Positions 23,537 through 32,289 of a stretch of 42,840 bases of DNA are shown here, in pieces (positions within the stretch are counted from its first letter, which is position 1; each line of letters opens with the position of its first letter). The stretch is from Pseudoxanthomonas suwonensis (lineage in GTDB: Bacteria > Pseudomonadota > Gammaproteobacteria > Xanthomonadales > Xanthomonadaceae). Location: NCBI GenBank assembly GCA_030535605.1, contig JAUNRQ010000019.1, positions 1 through 42,840 of the forward strand. The letters run 5' to 3'. The notes beneath the pieces were generated by a model, which ran no database searches, was not told the origin of the DNA, and worked only from the letters and a program-made list of their open reading frames with translations. The position numbers and the translations under genes were made by a program.

Positions 23537-24454
23537 TCAATGCAGGCGTGCCGAACCGTCGGTCTGGACCATGGCGTCGGTGAAGAGGGCTTCGATCTGC
23601 GTGTCGTCGAACGTGTACTGCGCGCCGCAGAATTCGCAGCGCACCAGCGCGGTGCCGCCGGCATCGCGCACGGCCGCATCGGCCTCGTCGCGGCCCAGTG
23701 CCTGCAGCATCGCCTCCACCCGTTCGCGCGAGCACGAGCAGCCGAAGGCCAGCGCCTGCCGACCCACCACTTCGACGCCTTCCTCATGGAACAGCCGGTG
23801 CAACAGATCGTGTTCGGACCAGTCCAGCAGCTCCTTCGCGGTCAGCGTGGCGAACAGGGTGCTGGCGCGATTCCAGCCGTCCTCGTCACCTTCGTCGCCC
23901 GGAAGTTTCTGCAGCATCAGCCCGGCGGCCTGCGTTCCATCGGTGGCCAGCAGCAGGCGGGTCGGCAGCTGTTCGGATTGGCGGAAGTACTGCTCGAAGG
24001 CGTCGGCCAGCGCCGGGTGTTCGACCGGCACCACGCCCTGGTAACGCTGCGGCTCGTCCGCGCGCAGGCCGGGGTTTTCGATGGTCAGCACCAGCAACGC
24101 GCCTTCGCCGAGTTGGCGCAGGTCGCCGGCGATCGCGTCGGCACGGACCGGATCGGCATCGTCGGCCAGTTGCACGATGCCGCGCACGGTCCCGCCCGCC
24201 GTGCACTCGGCGAACAGCGTGCGGAGGGCGTCGCTGCCGCGCAGTTGCACCGACAGCCGTCCGTCGACCTTGGTGTGGGCAGTGAACAGCGCCGAAGCGG
24301 CCACCGCATGGCCCAGCAGCGCGGCCACGGCCGGCGGGTACTGGCCGTTGTCGCGGATTCGCGCCCATGCATCACCCAGGTGCACGCGCACGCCACGCAC
24401 GCCGGCGGCCGGAAGGAGGAAGCGGGTCAACTGGTTGCTGTCTGTGCTGGTCAT
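23537..24454 (-). CDS. hslO: Hsp33 redox-regulated chaperone
   Basis: 305 residues from ATG 24454. Cytoplasmic holdase activated by oxidation plus unfolding. The N-terminal domain is followed by the redox switch: CSC at 239-241 and CEFC at 273-276, the zinc-binding C-x-C ... C-x2-C set complete. Length is near the family norm (about 290). The frame stays open far upstream (to about 26368), but only because of base composition; the family starts here. The ribosome site is weak. Divergent from mtgA with 81 bases between. Confidence 0.95.
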   Translation of the reverse strand: MTSTDSNQLTRFLLPAAGVRGVRVHLGDAWARIRDNGQYPPAVAALLGHAVAASALFTAHTKVDGRLSVQLRGSDALRTLFAECTAGGTVRGIVQLADDADPVRADAIAGDLRQLGEGALLVLTIENPGLRADEPQRYQGVVPVEHPALADAFEQYFRQSEQLPTRLLLATDGTQAAGLMLQKLPGDEGDEDGWNRASTLFATLTAKELLDWSEHDLLHRLFHEEGVEVVGRQALAFGCSCSRERVEAMLQALGRDEADAAVRDAGGTALVRCEFCGAQYTFDDTQIEALFTDAMVQTDGSARLH

Positions 24455-24535
24455 GGTCGGCAGGCAGGTGAGGCGTTGCCATAATGCCCGTCGGCGCCGG
24501 GCAATGGCGTGATGCGATGACGGAGGCGGCAGCCC

Positions 24536-25273
24536 ATGCCGGAGGAACAACGCTTGGAACGGCCATCGCGGTGGCGACGCTGGCGGCGTCGGCTGCTGTG
24601 GCTGCCGCTGGTGCTCGCCGCGGCCAGCGTGTTGCAGGTGGCGGTGCTGCGCTTCGTCGATCCGCCGTTCACCAGCTTCATGGCGATCCGGCAGGTAAAG
24701 GCGTTGGCAGCAGGTGACACCGGGTTCCGCATCGCCCATGACTGGCGCTCCCTGGAGCGGATGTCCCGCAGCGTGCCGCTGGCGCTGATCGCGGCCGAGG
24801 ACCAGCGCTTCGCGGAGCATCGTGGTTTCGACGTCGAAGCGATCGAGCAGGCGCGCGAGCGCAACGAGGAGGGCGGTCGGATGCGCGGCGGCAGCACCAT
24901 CAGCCAGCAGACGGCGAAGAACCTGTTCCTGTGGAGCGGCAGCGGCTGGAACCGCTGGCTGCGCAAGGCGCTGGAGACCTGGTACACGTTCTGGATCGAG
25001 GTGTTGTGGTCGAAGTCGCGGATCATCGAGGTGTACGCCAACGTCGCCGAATTCGGTGACGGCGTGTACGGCGCACAGGCGGCGGCGCGGACCTGGTTCC
25101 GGCGTGACGCCGATGCGCTGGATGCCGCGCAGGCCGCACGTCTGGCGGCGGTGTTGCCCAATCCGAAGCGATACAGCGTTGCCAGGCCAGGTCCGTACGT
25201 GCAGCGACGCGCTGCATCCATCCAGCGGCAGATGCGCAACCTGGGTGGCGAGGCGTATCTCGAGGGACTGTAG
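24536..25273 (+). CDS. mtgA: Monofunctional peptidoglycan glycosyltransferase
   Basis: 245 residues. Polymerises lipid II glycan chains at the outer face of the inner membrane. After a very basic N-terminus there is one membrane anchor (about 20-40), then a GT51 domain: IAAEDQRFAEHRGFD with catalytic Glu88, GGSTISQQTAKNLFLW, and the RIIEVYANVAEFGDGVYGAQ motif. There is no transpeptidase domain, so it is MtgA rather than a class A PBP. GGAGG at 24522-24526 is 9 bases from ATG 24536. Confidence 0.96.
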   Translation: MPEEQRLERPSRWRRWRRRLLWLPLVLAAASVLQVAVLRFVDPPFTSFMAIRQVKALAAGDTGFRIAHDWRSLERMSRSVPLALIAAEDQRFAEHRGFDVEAIEQARERNEEGGRMRGGSTISQQTAKNLFLWSGSGWNRWLRKALETWYTFWIEVLWSKSRIIEVYANVAEFGDGVYGAQAAARTWFRRDADALDAAQAARLAAVLPNPKRYSVARPGPYVQRRAASIQRQMRNLGGEAYLEGL

Positions 25274-25369
25274 GACAGGCGCCCCGGGCGGAAGCGGAGT
25301 GTCGCCCGCGACCCGTGCTTCGCGCCCGGTGCATCGGGAGAGGATGCGCGGACTGGATAGAATTCGCGC

Positions 25370-26041
25370 ATGAGCATTTCCCCGGCAGAGCCTGCCAGCG
25401 CCGAGCGCCTGCGCATCACCGAGATCTTCCTGTCGTTGCAGGGCGAGGCCCGGGACGCCGGCTGGCCGACCGTGTTCGTGCGTCTGACAGGCTGCCCGCT
25501 GCGCTGCCGGTACTGCGACACGGCCTATGCCTTCCACGGTGGCCAATGGCAGGACATCGCCGACATCGTGGCGCAGGTGCGTGCGTTCGGGGTACGCCAT
25601 GTGTGCGTCACCGGCGGGGAGCCGCTGGCGCAGAAGCGCTGCCTGCTGCTGCTGCGGCAACTGTGTGACGCGGGGCTGGTGGTCTCGCTGGAAACCTCCG
25701 GCGCCATCGATGTCTCGCAGGTCGATCCACGGGTGTCGCGCGTGGTCGACATCAAGACACCGGATTCCGGCGAGGTCGATCGCAACCTGTGGAGCAACCT
25801 CGAGGTGCTGACCGCGCACGACCAGCTGAAATTCGTGATCTGTTCGCGCGCCGACTACGAGTGGGCACGCGACGTGGTGCGTGAGCGTGCACTGGATGGC
25901 ATCTGCCAGGTGTGGTTCTCGCCCAGCAAGACCCAGGTCGACGCCACCACGCTGGCGGACTGGATCGTCGCCGATCGCCTGCCGGTGCGCTTCCAGATGC
26001 AGCTGCACAAGCTGCTGTGGGACGACGAACCGGGGCGCTGA
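25370..26041 (+). CDS. queE: 7-carboxy-7-deazaguanine synthase
   Basis: 223 residues. Radical-SAM ring contraction of 6-carboxytetrahydropterin to 7-carboxy-7-deazaguanine in preQ0/queuosine synthesis. The cluster motif C-x3-C-x2-C is at Cys42, Cys46 and Cys49 ([13 protein letters not shown]). [12 protein letters not shown] and [11 protein letters not shown] are the expected QueE motifs. queC follows after 68 bases on the same strand, so the two pathway genes are grouped; queD and queF are not in the window. A TAGAAT (25356-25361) is a possible -10 just upstream. Confidence 0.96.
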   Translation: MSISPAEPASAERLRITEIFLSLQGEARDAGWPTVFVRLTGCPLRCRYCDTAYAFHGGQWQDIADIVAQVRAFGVRHVCVTGGEPLAQKRCLLLLRQLCDAGLVVSLETSGAIDVSQVDPRVSRVVDIKTPDSGEVDRNLWSNLEVLTAHDQLKFVICSRADYEWARDVVRERALDGICQVWFSPSKTQVDATTLADWIVADRLPVRFQMQLHKLLWDDEPGR

Positions 26042-26109
26042 CGCGCGATACACCGGGCGCGGCGCTGGCTCCTTACAATGCGACGTTCTGTCGGAATGGT
26101 CTGCTTGCG

Positions 26110-26796
26110 ATGAAGAACGCCGTGGTGCTCGTGTCCGGTGGCATGGATTCGGCCGTGGTGCTGGCGCTGGCGCGTGAACAGGGCTTCGCCGCGCATGCGC
26201 TGAGCGTGGCCTACGGGCAGCGTCACCCGTCCGAACTGGCCGCCGCGGCGCGCGTGGCGGCGGCATTGGAGGCGGCCGCGCACAAGGTGGTCGATGTGGA
26301 CCTGCGCAGCATCGGCGGATCGGCCTTGACCGACGACGCCTTGACCGTGCCCAAGGGCGGTGATGCATCCGCCTCCGGCGACGGTCGCATCCCCATCACA
26401 TACGTGCCGGCGCGCAACACCATCATGCTGTCGGTGGCGCTGGGCTGGGCCGAGGTGCTGGGCGCGGCCGACATCTTCTGCGGGGTTAACGCGGTGGACT
26501 ACTCCGGTTATCCGGACTGCCGGCCGGCCTTCATCGAGGCGTTCGAGCGATTGGCGAACGTGGCCACCAAGGCCGGGGTGGAAGGGGCGGGAATCCGCAT
26601 CCACGCACCGCTGATGCGCATGGGCAAGGACGCGATCGTGCTGGAAGGCCTGCGCCTGGGCGTGGACTTCGCCGCCACCGTCAGTTGCTACCTGGCCGAT
26701 GCCGAGGGTCGCGCCTGCGGCCAATGCGATGCGTGTCGCCTGCGGGCCCGCGGCTTCGCCGATGCCGGCGTGACCGATCCGACCCGGTACGTTTGA
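26110..26796 (+). CDS. queC: 7-cyano-7-deazaguanine synthase
   Basis: 228 residues from ATG 26110. ATP- and ammonia-dependent conversion of CDG to preQ0. SGGMDS at 9-14 is the PP-loop ATP-binding motif. The C-terminal zinc site is formed by the Cys in SCYLAD and the CGQCDAC stretch. Partner of QueE immediately upstream. tRNA-Lys follows 91 bases downstream. Lys tRNA is not itself a Q-modified species, so this is a positional rather than functional link. Confidence 0.96.
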   Translation: MKNAVVLVSGGMDSAVVLALAREQGFAAHALSVAYGQRHPSELAAAARVAAALEAAAHKVVDVDLRSIGGSALTDDALTVPKGGDASASGDGRIPITYVPARNTIMLSVALGWAEVLGAADIFCGVNAVDYSGYPDCRPAFIEAFERLANVATKAGVEGAGIRIHAPLMRMGKDAIVLEGLRLGVDFAATVSCYLADAEGRACGQCDACRLRARGFADAGVTDPTRYV

Positions 26797-26861
26797 GCGG
26801 CGTTCAAATTGGCCCGTCGTCACCGTCGGCCATGCGTTAGAATGCACGCCCCGCGCAATGC

Positions 26862-26885
26862 GGGCATGCCCCGCGGCATGCGCCC
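26862..26885 (+). terminator. Hairpin between queC and tRNA-Lys
   Basis: GCATGCC (26864-26870) pairs with GGCATGC (26875-26881) across CCGC; with one unpaired base the stem extends by GG/CC. It precedes the tRNA 5' end (26888) by 2-6 bases and has no T-tract, so it may be a weak queC terminator or a tRNA leader structure. TAGAAT at 26838-26843 is a candidate -10 for the tRNA. Confidence 0.4.
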
Positions 26886-26887
26886 GT

Positions 26888-26963
26888 GGGCCGTTAGCTC
26901 AGTCGGTAGAGCATCGGACTTTTAATCCGCTGGTCGATGGTTCGAATCCATCACGGCCCACCA
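26888..26963 (+). tRNA. tRNA-Lys (anticodon UUU)
   Basis: 76 bases including encoded CCA (26961-26963). The acceptor stem GGGCCGT / ACGGCCC is perfect, the D-arm is GCTCAGTCGGTAGAGC, and the T-arm contains GGTTCGAATCC. The anticodon loop CTTTTAA gives UUU, reading AAA/AAG. Confidence 0.97.
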
Positions 26964-27002
26964 CTCGGCAATACAACAGTCGGTCTCGCACCCAGACTCG
27001 AC

Positions 27003-27039
27003 CCGCTGGTCGATGGTTCGAATCCATCACGGCCCACCA
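27003..27039 (+). pseudogene. Duplicated 3' half of tRNA-Lys (possible attachment-site scar)
   Basis: 37 bases identical to the last 37 of the tRNA gene (26927-26963), including T-arm, acceptor strand and CCA, exactly 76 bases downstream. There is no 5' half, so it is not a functional tRNA. The flanking 16-mer CAGTCGGTCTCGCACC is also repeated (26977-26992 and 27051-27066). A weaker third copy of the flank begins near 27094. The pattern fits tandem duplication or the remnant of an integrase attachment site. Confidence 0.85.
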
Positions 27040-27270
27040 ATTCGGCGCTGCAGTCGGTCTCGCACCTGGACTCATGGCCCTTCATTCGATGACAACGCCG
27101 GTCTCGCATCGACCCGTTGGGCGCCTGCAAACTCCCGTTCGGGCGCAGGAGCGGATTTCTGTTCGACGGGATGGCCACGGCTTGTGAAACAGTTCGGACA
27201 GGTATCCTGGTGCAGCGTCATGCGTGTTCCTTGTCCCGCGAGGAATGCAGGCTGGACAATCCTGTTGTCG

Positions 27271-27289
27271 GTACGGTACGTTACCGTAC
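27271..27289 (+). promoter_or_regulatory. Palindromic operator of the toxin-antitoxin operon
   Basis: GTACGGTA (27271-27278), CGT, TACCGTAC (27282-27289): a perfect 8-bp inverted repeat ending directly before the ribosome site AAGGAGG (27290-27296). Upstream, TTGTCC (27231-27236) and GACAAT (27255-27260), 18 bases apart, could be -35 and -10. The palindrome would then lie at the start of the transcript, as expected for autorepression by the antitoxin. Confidence 0.65.
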
Positions 27290-27302
27290 AAGGAGGCTCC
27301 AT

Positions 27303-27551
27303 ATGACCGCCATTGCCGACCGTCTCGACCTGCGCCTGAGCGTCGAGGACAAAAAACGCCTGCGCCGCGCCGCCGCGTTGCACGGCCTGCCGGTGGCCAC
27401 CTTCGTGCGTGAAGCCGCCCTTCGCGAGGCGGAGACCACCATCGCCCATCCACCGAAGGCACGCCGCGGCAGTCTGGCCGCCCGCATGCGCGGCCGCGCG
27501 ACCACGCGCATGGGCACCGACGAGATCATGAAGCTGACCCGTGGTGCCTGA
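27303..27551 (+). CDS. Ribbon-helix-helix-like antitoxin (VapB role)
   Basis: 82 residues from ATG 27303, which has AAGGAGG six bases upstream. Residues 7-45 (RLDLRLSVEDKKRLRRAAAL, then HGLPVATFVREAALREAE) match DUF1778/ribbon-helix-helix antitoxins: one beta strand for DNA contact followed by two helices. The tail MGTDEIMKLTRG is the kind of extended C-terminus that VapB proteins lay across the PIN toxin's active site. The gene overlaps the toxin gene by 11 bases. It probably represses its own operon at the palindrome 27271-27289. Confidence 0.85.
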   Translation: MTAIADRLDLRLSVEDKKRLRRAAALHGLPVATFVREAALREAETTIAHPPKARRGSLAARMRGRATTRMGTDEIMKLTRGA

Positions 27552-27984
27552 GGCGTCCGCGGTGACGACGCCCGCCGTCGCAAAGCGCATCCTGGTCGAC
27601 GCCAACGTCCTGCTGGACGTGCTGACAGACGATCCGGACTGGTACGAATGGTCGGCGACGCAACTCGATGCCTGCGCCGACGCCGCCGAGTTGTGCATCA
27701 ATCCCATCATCTACGCCGAGGTATCGGTCGGCTTCGACCGTATCGAGGAGCTGGACGCAGTCCTGCCGGGCGATGCGTTCACCCGGCTGGAGTTGCCGTG
27801 GGAGGCCGGATTCCTTGCGGGCAAGGCCTTCCTGCAGTACCGCCGCGCGAAGGGCGCGCGGACCTCGCCGCTGCCGGACTTCTACATTGGCGCTCATGCC
27901 GCCATCGACGGCATGGCGCTGCTGACGCGGGATGCGAAGCGGTATCGCACGTACTATCCGACGCTGAACATCATTTGCCCCTGA
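27541..27984 (+). CDS. PIN-domain toxin, VapC-like ribonuclease
   Basis: 147 residues from GTG 27541, overlapping the antitoxin gene by 11 bases. All four acidic PIN residues are present: Asp20 in RILVDANVLLDVL, Glu60 in IIYAEVS, Asp113 in LPDFYIGAHA and Asp131 in LLTRDAKRY. Expected to be an Mg-dependent RNase (VapC proteins cut tRNA or rRNA), inhibited by the adjacent antitoxin. All catalytic residues are intact, so the toxin appears functional. The module sits next to the tRNA-Lys duplication, a common location for acquired DNA. 27985-28212 holds no gene I can support. Confidence 0.92.
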   Translation: MVPEASAVTTPAVAKRILVDANVLLDVLTDDPDWYEWSATQLDACADAAELCINPIIYAEVSVGFDRIEELDAVLPGDAFTRLELPWEAGFLAGKAFLQYRRAKGARTSPLPDFYIGAHAAIDGMALLTRDAKRYRTYYPTLNIICP

Positions 27985-28212
27985 GCAGCGGCGCCGACTC
28001 GGCGCGCGACTGCCGCAAGTGATAGCTGGAAAACCCATGTTGCGTGTTTACCGCGCAGCAGAGGTGAGTGGTCGCCAGTTGTTCGGACATGGCTTCTTCG
28101 GGCGTTCGCCTTTCGGGGGAACTGCGCATCTGACGCATTTCCTCCGCGCAGCCGGAAAGTTCTTGATGTCGCGTGCTGGAGGCGGCGTGGCTTGCGGGGC
28201 CAAGCCGTCGGT

Positions 28213-29181
28213 TCAGTGTGGCGCCGCGTCCAGGCTGCCGCGCCTGTCGACCTGCACGGTGACGTGGTCGATGTGGTGGTGTTCGCGCATCAGTGCCGCG
28301 ACCGCGCGGGGCAGGTCCAGCGGGTCGCTGCCATCGCTCGGGGTGACGTGGACGGTGGCGATCACGCTGTCGTCGGTGAGGGTCCAGACATGCAGGTGCC
28401 TGGCGCTTTCGATGCCGGGCAGGGCCGCGATGTCCGCCCGTACCGCATCCGGGTCGATGTGCGCCGGCACGCTCTGCAACAGCACCGCAGTGGATTGCCG
28501 CACGAGCTTCCAGGCGGAGCGCACGACCAGCAGCGCGACGAGGACGGAGAGGATCGGATCCAGCATCATCCAGCCGGTCAGCATGATGCCGATGGCCGCG
28601 CCGATGGCACCGACCGAGCCGAGCAGGTCGCCGACCACGTGCAGGAACGCGCCGTGCAGGTTGGCGTCGTTGCGGTCGCCGCGCGAGAGCACCCAGGCGC
28701 CGACGAGGTTGACCAGCAGGCCGATGGCGGCGACGACGAGCATCGGTCCGGCAAGCACCTCGACCGGCTGCCGGAAACGGGCGACGGCTTCCCAGACGAT
28801 CCACGCCACCAGCAGCAGCAGGCCGGTGCCATTGGCCAGCGCGGCCAGCACGCGCACCCGGTGGAAGCCGTAGCTGCGCCGGGCATCCGGGGGCCGCGCG
28901 GCGATGCGATAGGCCATCAGCGCCAGTGCCAGTGCAGCGGCGTCGGACACCATGTGGCCGGCATCGGCGATCAGCGCCAGCGAGCCGGCGATCCAGCCGC
29001 CCACGGCCTGCACCATTGCATAGCCGGCGGTGAGGATCAGGACGAAGCGGATGCGGCCGGCGTTGCCGGCGGTCACGGTGGGCGCGTGGTGATCGTGGCC
29101 GTGGCCATGGCCATGCTCGTGGTCGCGTGCGTGCGTGGCACGACTGGTGTTGCCGGAACGGTGGGGAAGGGGGCCGGACAT
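28213..29181 (-). CDS. Cation diffusion facilitator, Zn/Co/Cd efflux type
   Basis: 322 residues from ATG 29181, with GGAG six bases upstream. Six membrane helices. The transport site His76-x3-Asp80 is in SLALIADAGHMVSDA, with the second pair in NLHGAFLHVVGDLLGS. The N-terminus has a His-rich stretch (about 18-32) and the C-terminal cytoplasmic domain contains HLHVWTLTDD and REHHHIDHVTVQVD. This is the CzcD/ZitB subfamily: inner-membrane proton-coupled metal efflux. The reading frame remains open well upstream by composition only. No metalloregulator gene is adjacent. Confidence 0.95.
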   Translation of the reverse strand: MSGPLPHRSGNTSRATHARDHEHGHGHGHDHHAPTVTAGNAGRIRFVLILTAGYAMVQAVGGWIAGSLALIADAGHMVSDAAALALALMAYRIAARPPDARRSYGFHRVRVLAALANGTGLLLLVAWIVWEAVARFRQPVEVLAGPMLVVAAIGLLVNLVGAWVLSRGDRNDANLHGAFLHVVGDLLGSVGAIGAAIGIMLTGWMMLDPILSVLVALLVVRSAWKLVRQSTAVLLQSVPAHIDPDAVRADIAALPGIESARHLHVWTLTDDSVIATVHVTPSDGSDPLDLPRAVAALMREHHHIDHVTVQVDRRGSLDAAPH

Positions 29182-29549
29182 GGCTGCTCCGACGATCGGG
29201 TGTGCGACGAGGATGGTAGTCCTTGCCTGCTGGCATTGCCCGATGAGCGAAAACGCGACCCTTCGGAAAATGAGTTCTCTTGCGCGATGCCAGGAAACGC
29301 CTTGTCCGGTGCAGACGGCGGAATCCCGCGCGCAGGGCCGGTGCGTGTCCGCAAAGAAACGACCGTCAATGGCAGTCGCGTCGAGGCTCCTGCCACGGCG
29401 GCTCGCCAACGATGGGCGCTGTCGAGCGTCCCGGCTCGGTCTCGCGTTTGCCTTTTCGCGGCGTTGAAAATGGCGTCGGTACCCCTGATCGGGTGAACCG
29501 GCCACGACCGAACAGCGGAGCGCGCTGCGCTCCACGAGGTCGTGGCGGC
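29182..29549. other. Intergenic region with a nested hairpin 3' of recQ
   Basis: 368 bases with no convincing gene. GCCACGACC (29501-29509) pairs with GGTCGTGGC (29538-29546), and inside this GGAGCGC (29517-29523) pairs with GCGCTCC (29527-29533). The structure begins 4 bases after the recQ stop and may protect or end that transcript; there is no T-tract. The 5' part is the promoter region of the cation-efflux gene. Confidence 0.55.
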
Positions 29550-31376
<1,827 letters not shown>

Positions 31377-31575
31377 GCGTTACAGGGTAGCGATGGCGTG
31401 CCGTGGCGGCAAAGCGTCTGCGGCGAGACTGCAGGCCGGAAATGTCCTGATCGGCGCTGCCGTGGTTGCCGGGGTACGCGCGCATCGGTGACAGGCGCAC
31501 GGCGAGGTCCGTCCGGGTGGCGGTCGGTCTGCAGCACGAAACGGAGCGAACTGCTCGCCGGACGTTCCCGGGCGC

Positions 31576-31616
31576 GGCCGGGCAGCGCCCGGCCTCTCTC
31601 CGGGGTCCGGGGAGGG
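31576..31616 (-). terminator. Hairpins after dps
   Basis: GGCCGGGC (31576-31583) and GCCCGGCC (31587-31594) form a perfect 8-bp stem. A second arrangement around 31595-31616 pairs CTCTCC-type and GGGGAG-type runs. They lie 15-55 bases after the dps stop and probably end its mRNA; no T-tract. The rest of 31377-31575 shows no gene. Confidence 0.45.
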
Positions 31617-31630
31617 AAAGGGTCGAGGCG

Positions 31631-32200
31631 TTACTGCAGCAGCGAGCGCAGCATCCAGGCGTTCTTTTCGTGCACCTGCAGGCGTTGGGTCAGCAGGTCG
31701 ACGGACGGATCGTCCCCGGCCTTGTCGGCGGTCGCCAGCACGCCGCGCGCGGTACGGCAGACGGCCTCGTTGCCGACCGTGAGCTGGCGCACCATCTCGC
31801 GCCAGTCCGGCGCGTCGGTCAGTCCCGGCTCCTCGGCGATGGTCGAGAGCCGGGTGAACTCGGCATAGCTGCCCGGGGCGTTGTAACCGAGGGCGCGGAT
31901 GCGCTCGGCGATCTCGTCCAGCGCCTGCCACTGCTCGGTGTACTGGCCTTCGAACATCACGTGCAGGGAGTTGAACATCGGCCCGGTCACGTTCCAGTGG
32001 AAGTTGTGGGTCTTCAGGTACAGCGTAAAGCTGTCGGAAAGGAACTGCGCCAGTCCTTCGGCGATCTTGCGGCGCTCGGCGTCCTTCAGACCGATGTCGA
32101 TCATCGGCGCGGCAACGACGCCGGGAGTGGCTTTTCCACCGCTGGTGCGGGTCTGGGAGGGACGGCTTGCCTTGGACTTTTCGGACTTGGTCTTGGCCAT
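31631..32200 (-). CDS. dps: Dps family ferritin-like DNA-protection protein
   Basis: 189 residues. Forms a dodecamer that oxidises and stores iron with H2O2. The ferroxidase ligands occur with exactly the E. coli spacing: His68, His80, Glu84, Asp95, Glu99 (E. coli 51, 63, 67, 78, 82). Residues 1-27 form a Lys/Ser/Thr-rich tail, similar in role to the DNA-binding tail of E. coli Dps. AGGAG lies 8 bases before ATG 32200. Divergent from hrpA with 89 bases between, which must hold both promoters. Confidence 0.95.
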   Translation of the reverse strand: MAKTKSEKSKASRPSQTRTSGGKATPGVVAAPMIDIGLKDAERRKIAEGLAQFLSDSFTLYLKTHNFHWNVTGPMFNSLHVMFEGQYTEQWQALDEIAERIRALGYNAPGSYAEFTRLSTIAEEPGLTDAPDWREMVRQLTVGNEAVCRTARGVLATADKAGDDPSVDLLTQRLQVHEKNAWMLRSLLQ

Positions 32201-32289
32201 GGGGAGACTCCTGTGGATGGCTGCAGCGACAATGGCTGCTTGCGGCCACGTTGAATTCTCCGGCCGCCGCCGCCATTTCCGCGCAGTCT

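Noticed and set aside
24455..26368. N-terminal extension of the Hsp33 frame of about 640 codons
   Set aside because: It is antisense to mtgA, queE and queC; Hsp33 homology starts at ATG 24454.
27003..27039. Second tRNA-Lys gene
   Set aside because: Only the 3' half is present; no D-arm, anticodon arm or 5' acceptor strand precedes it.
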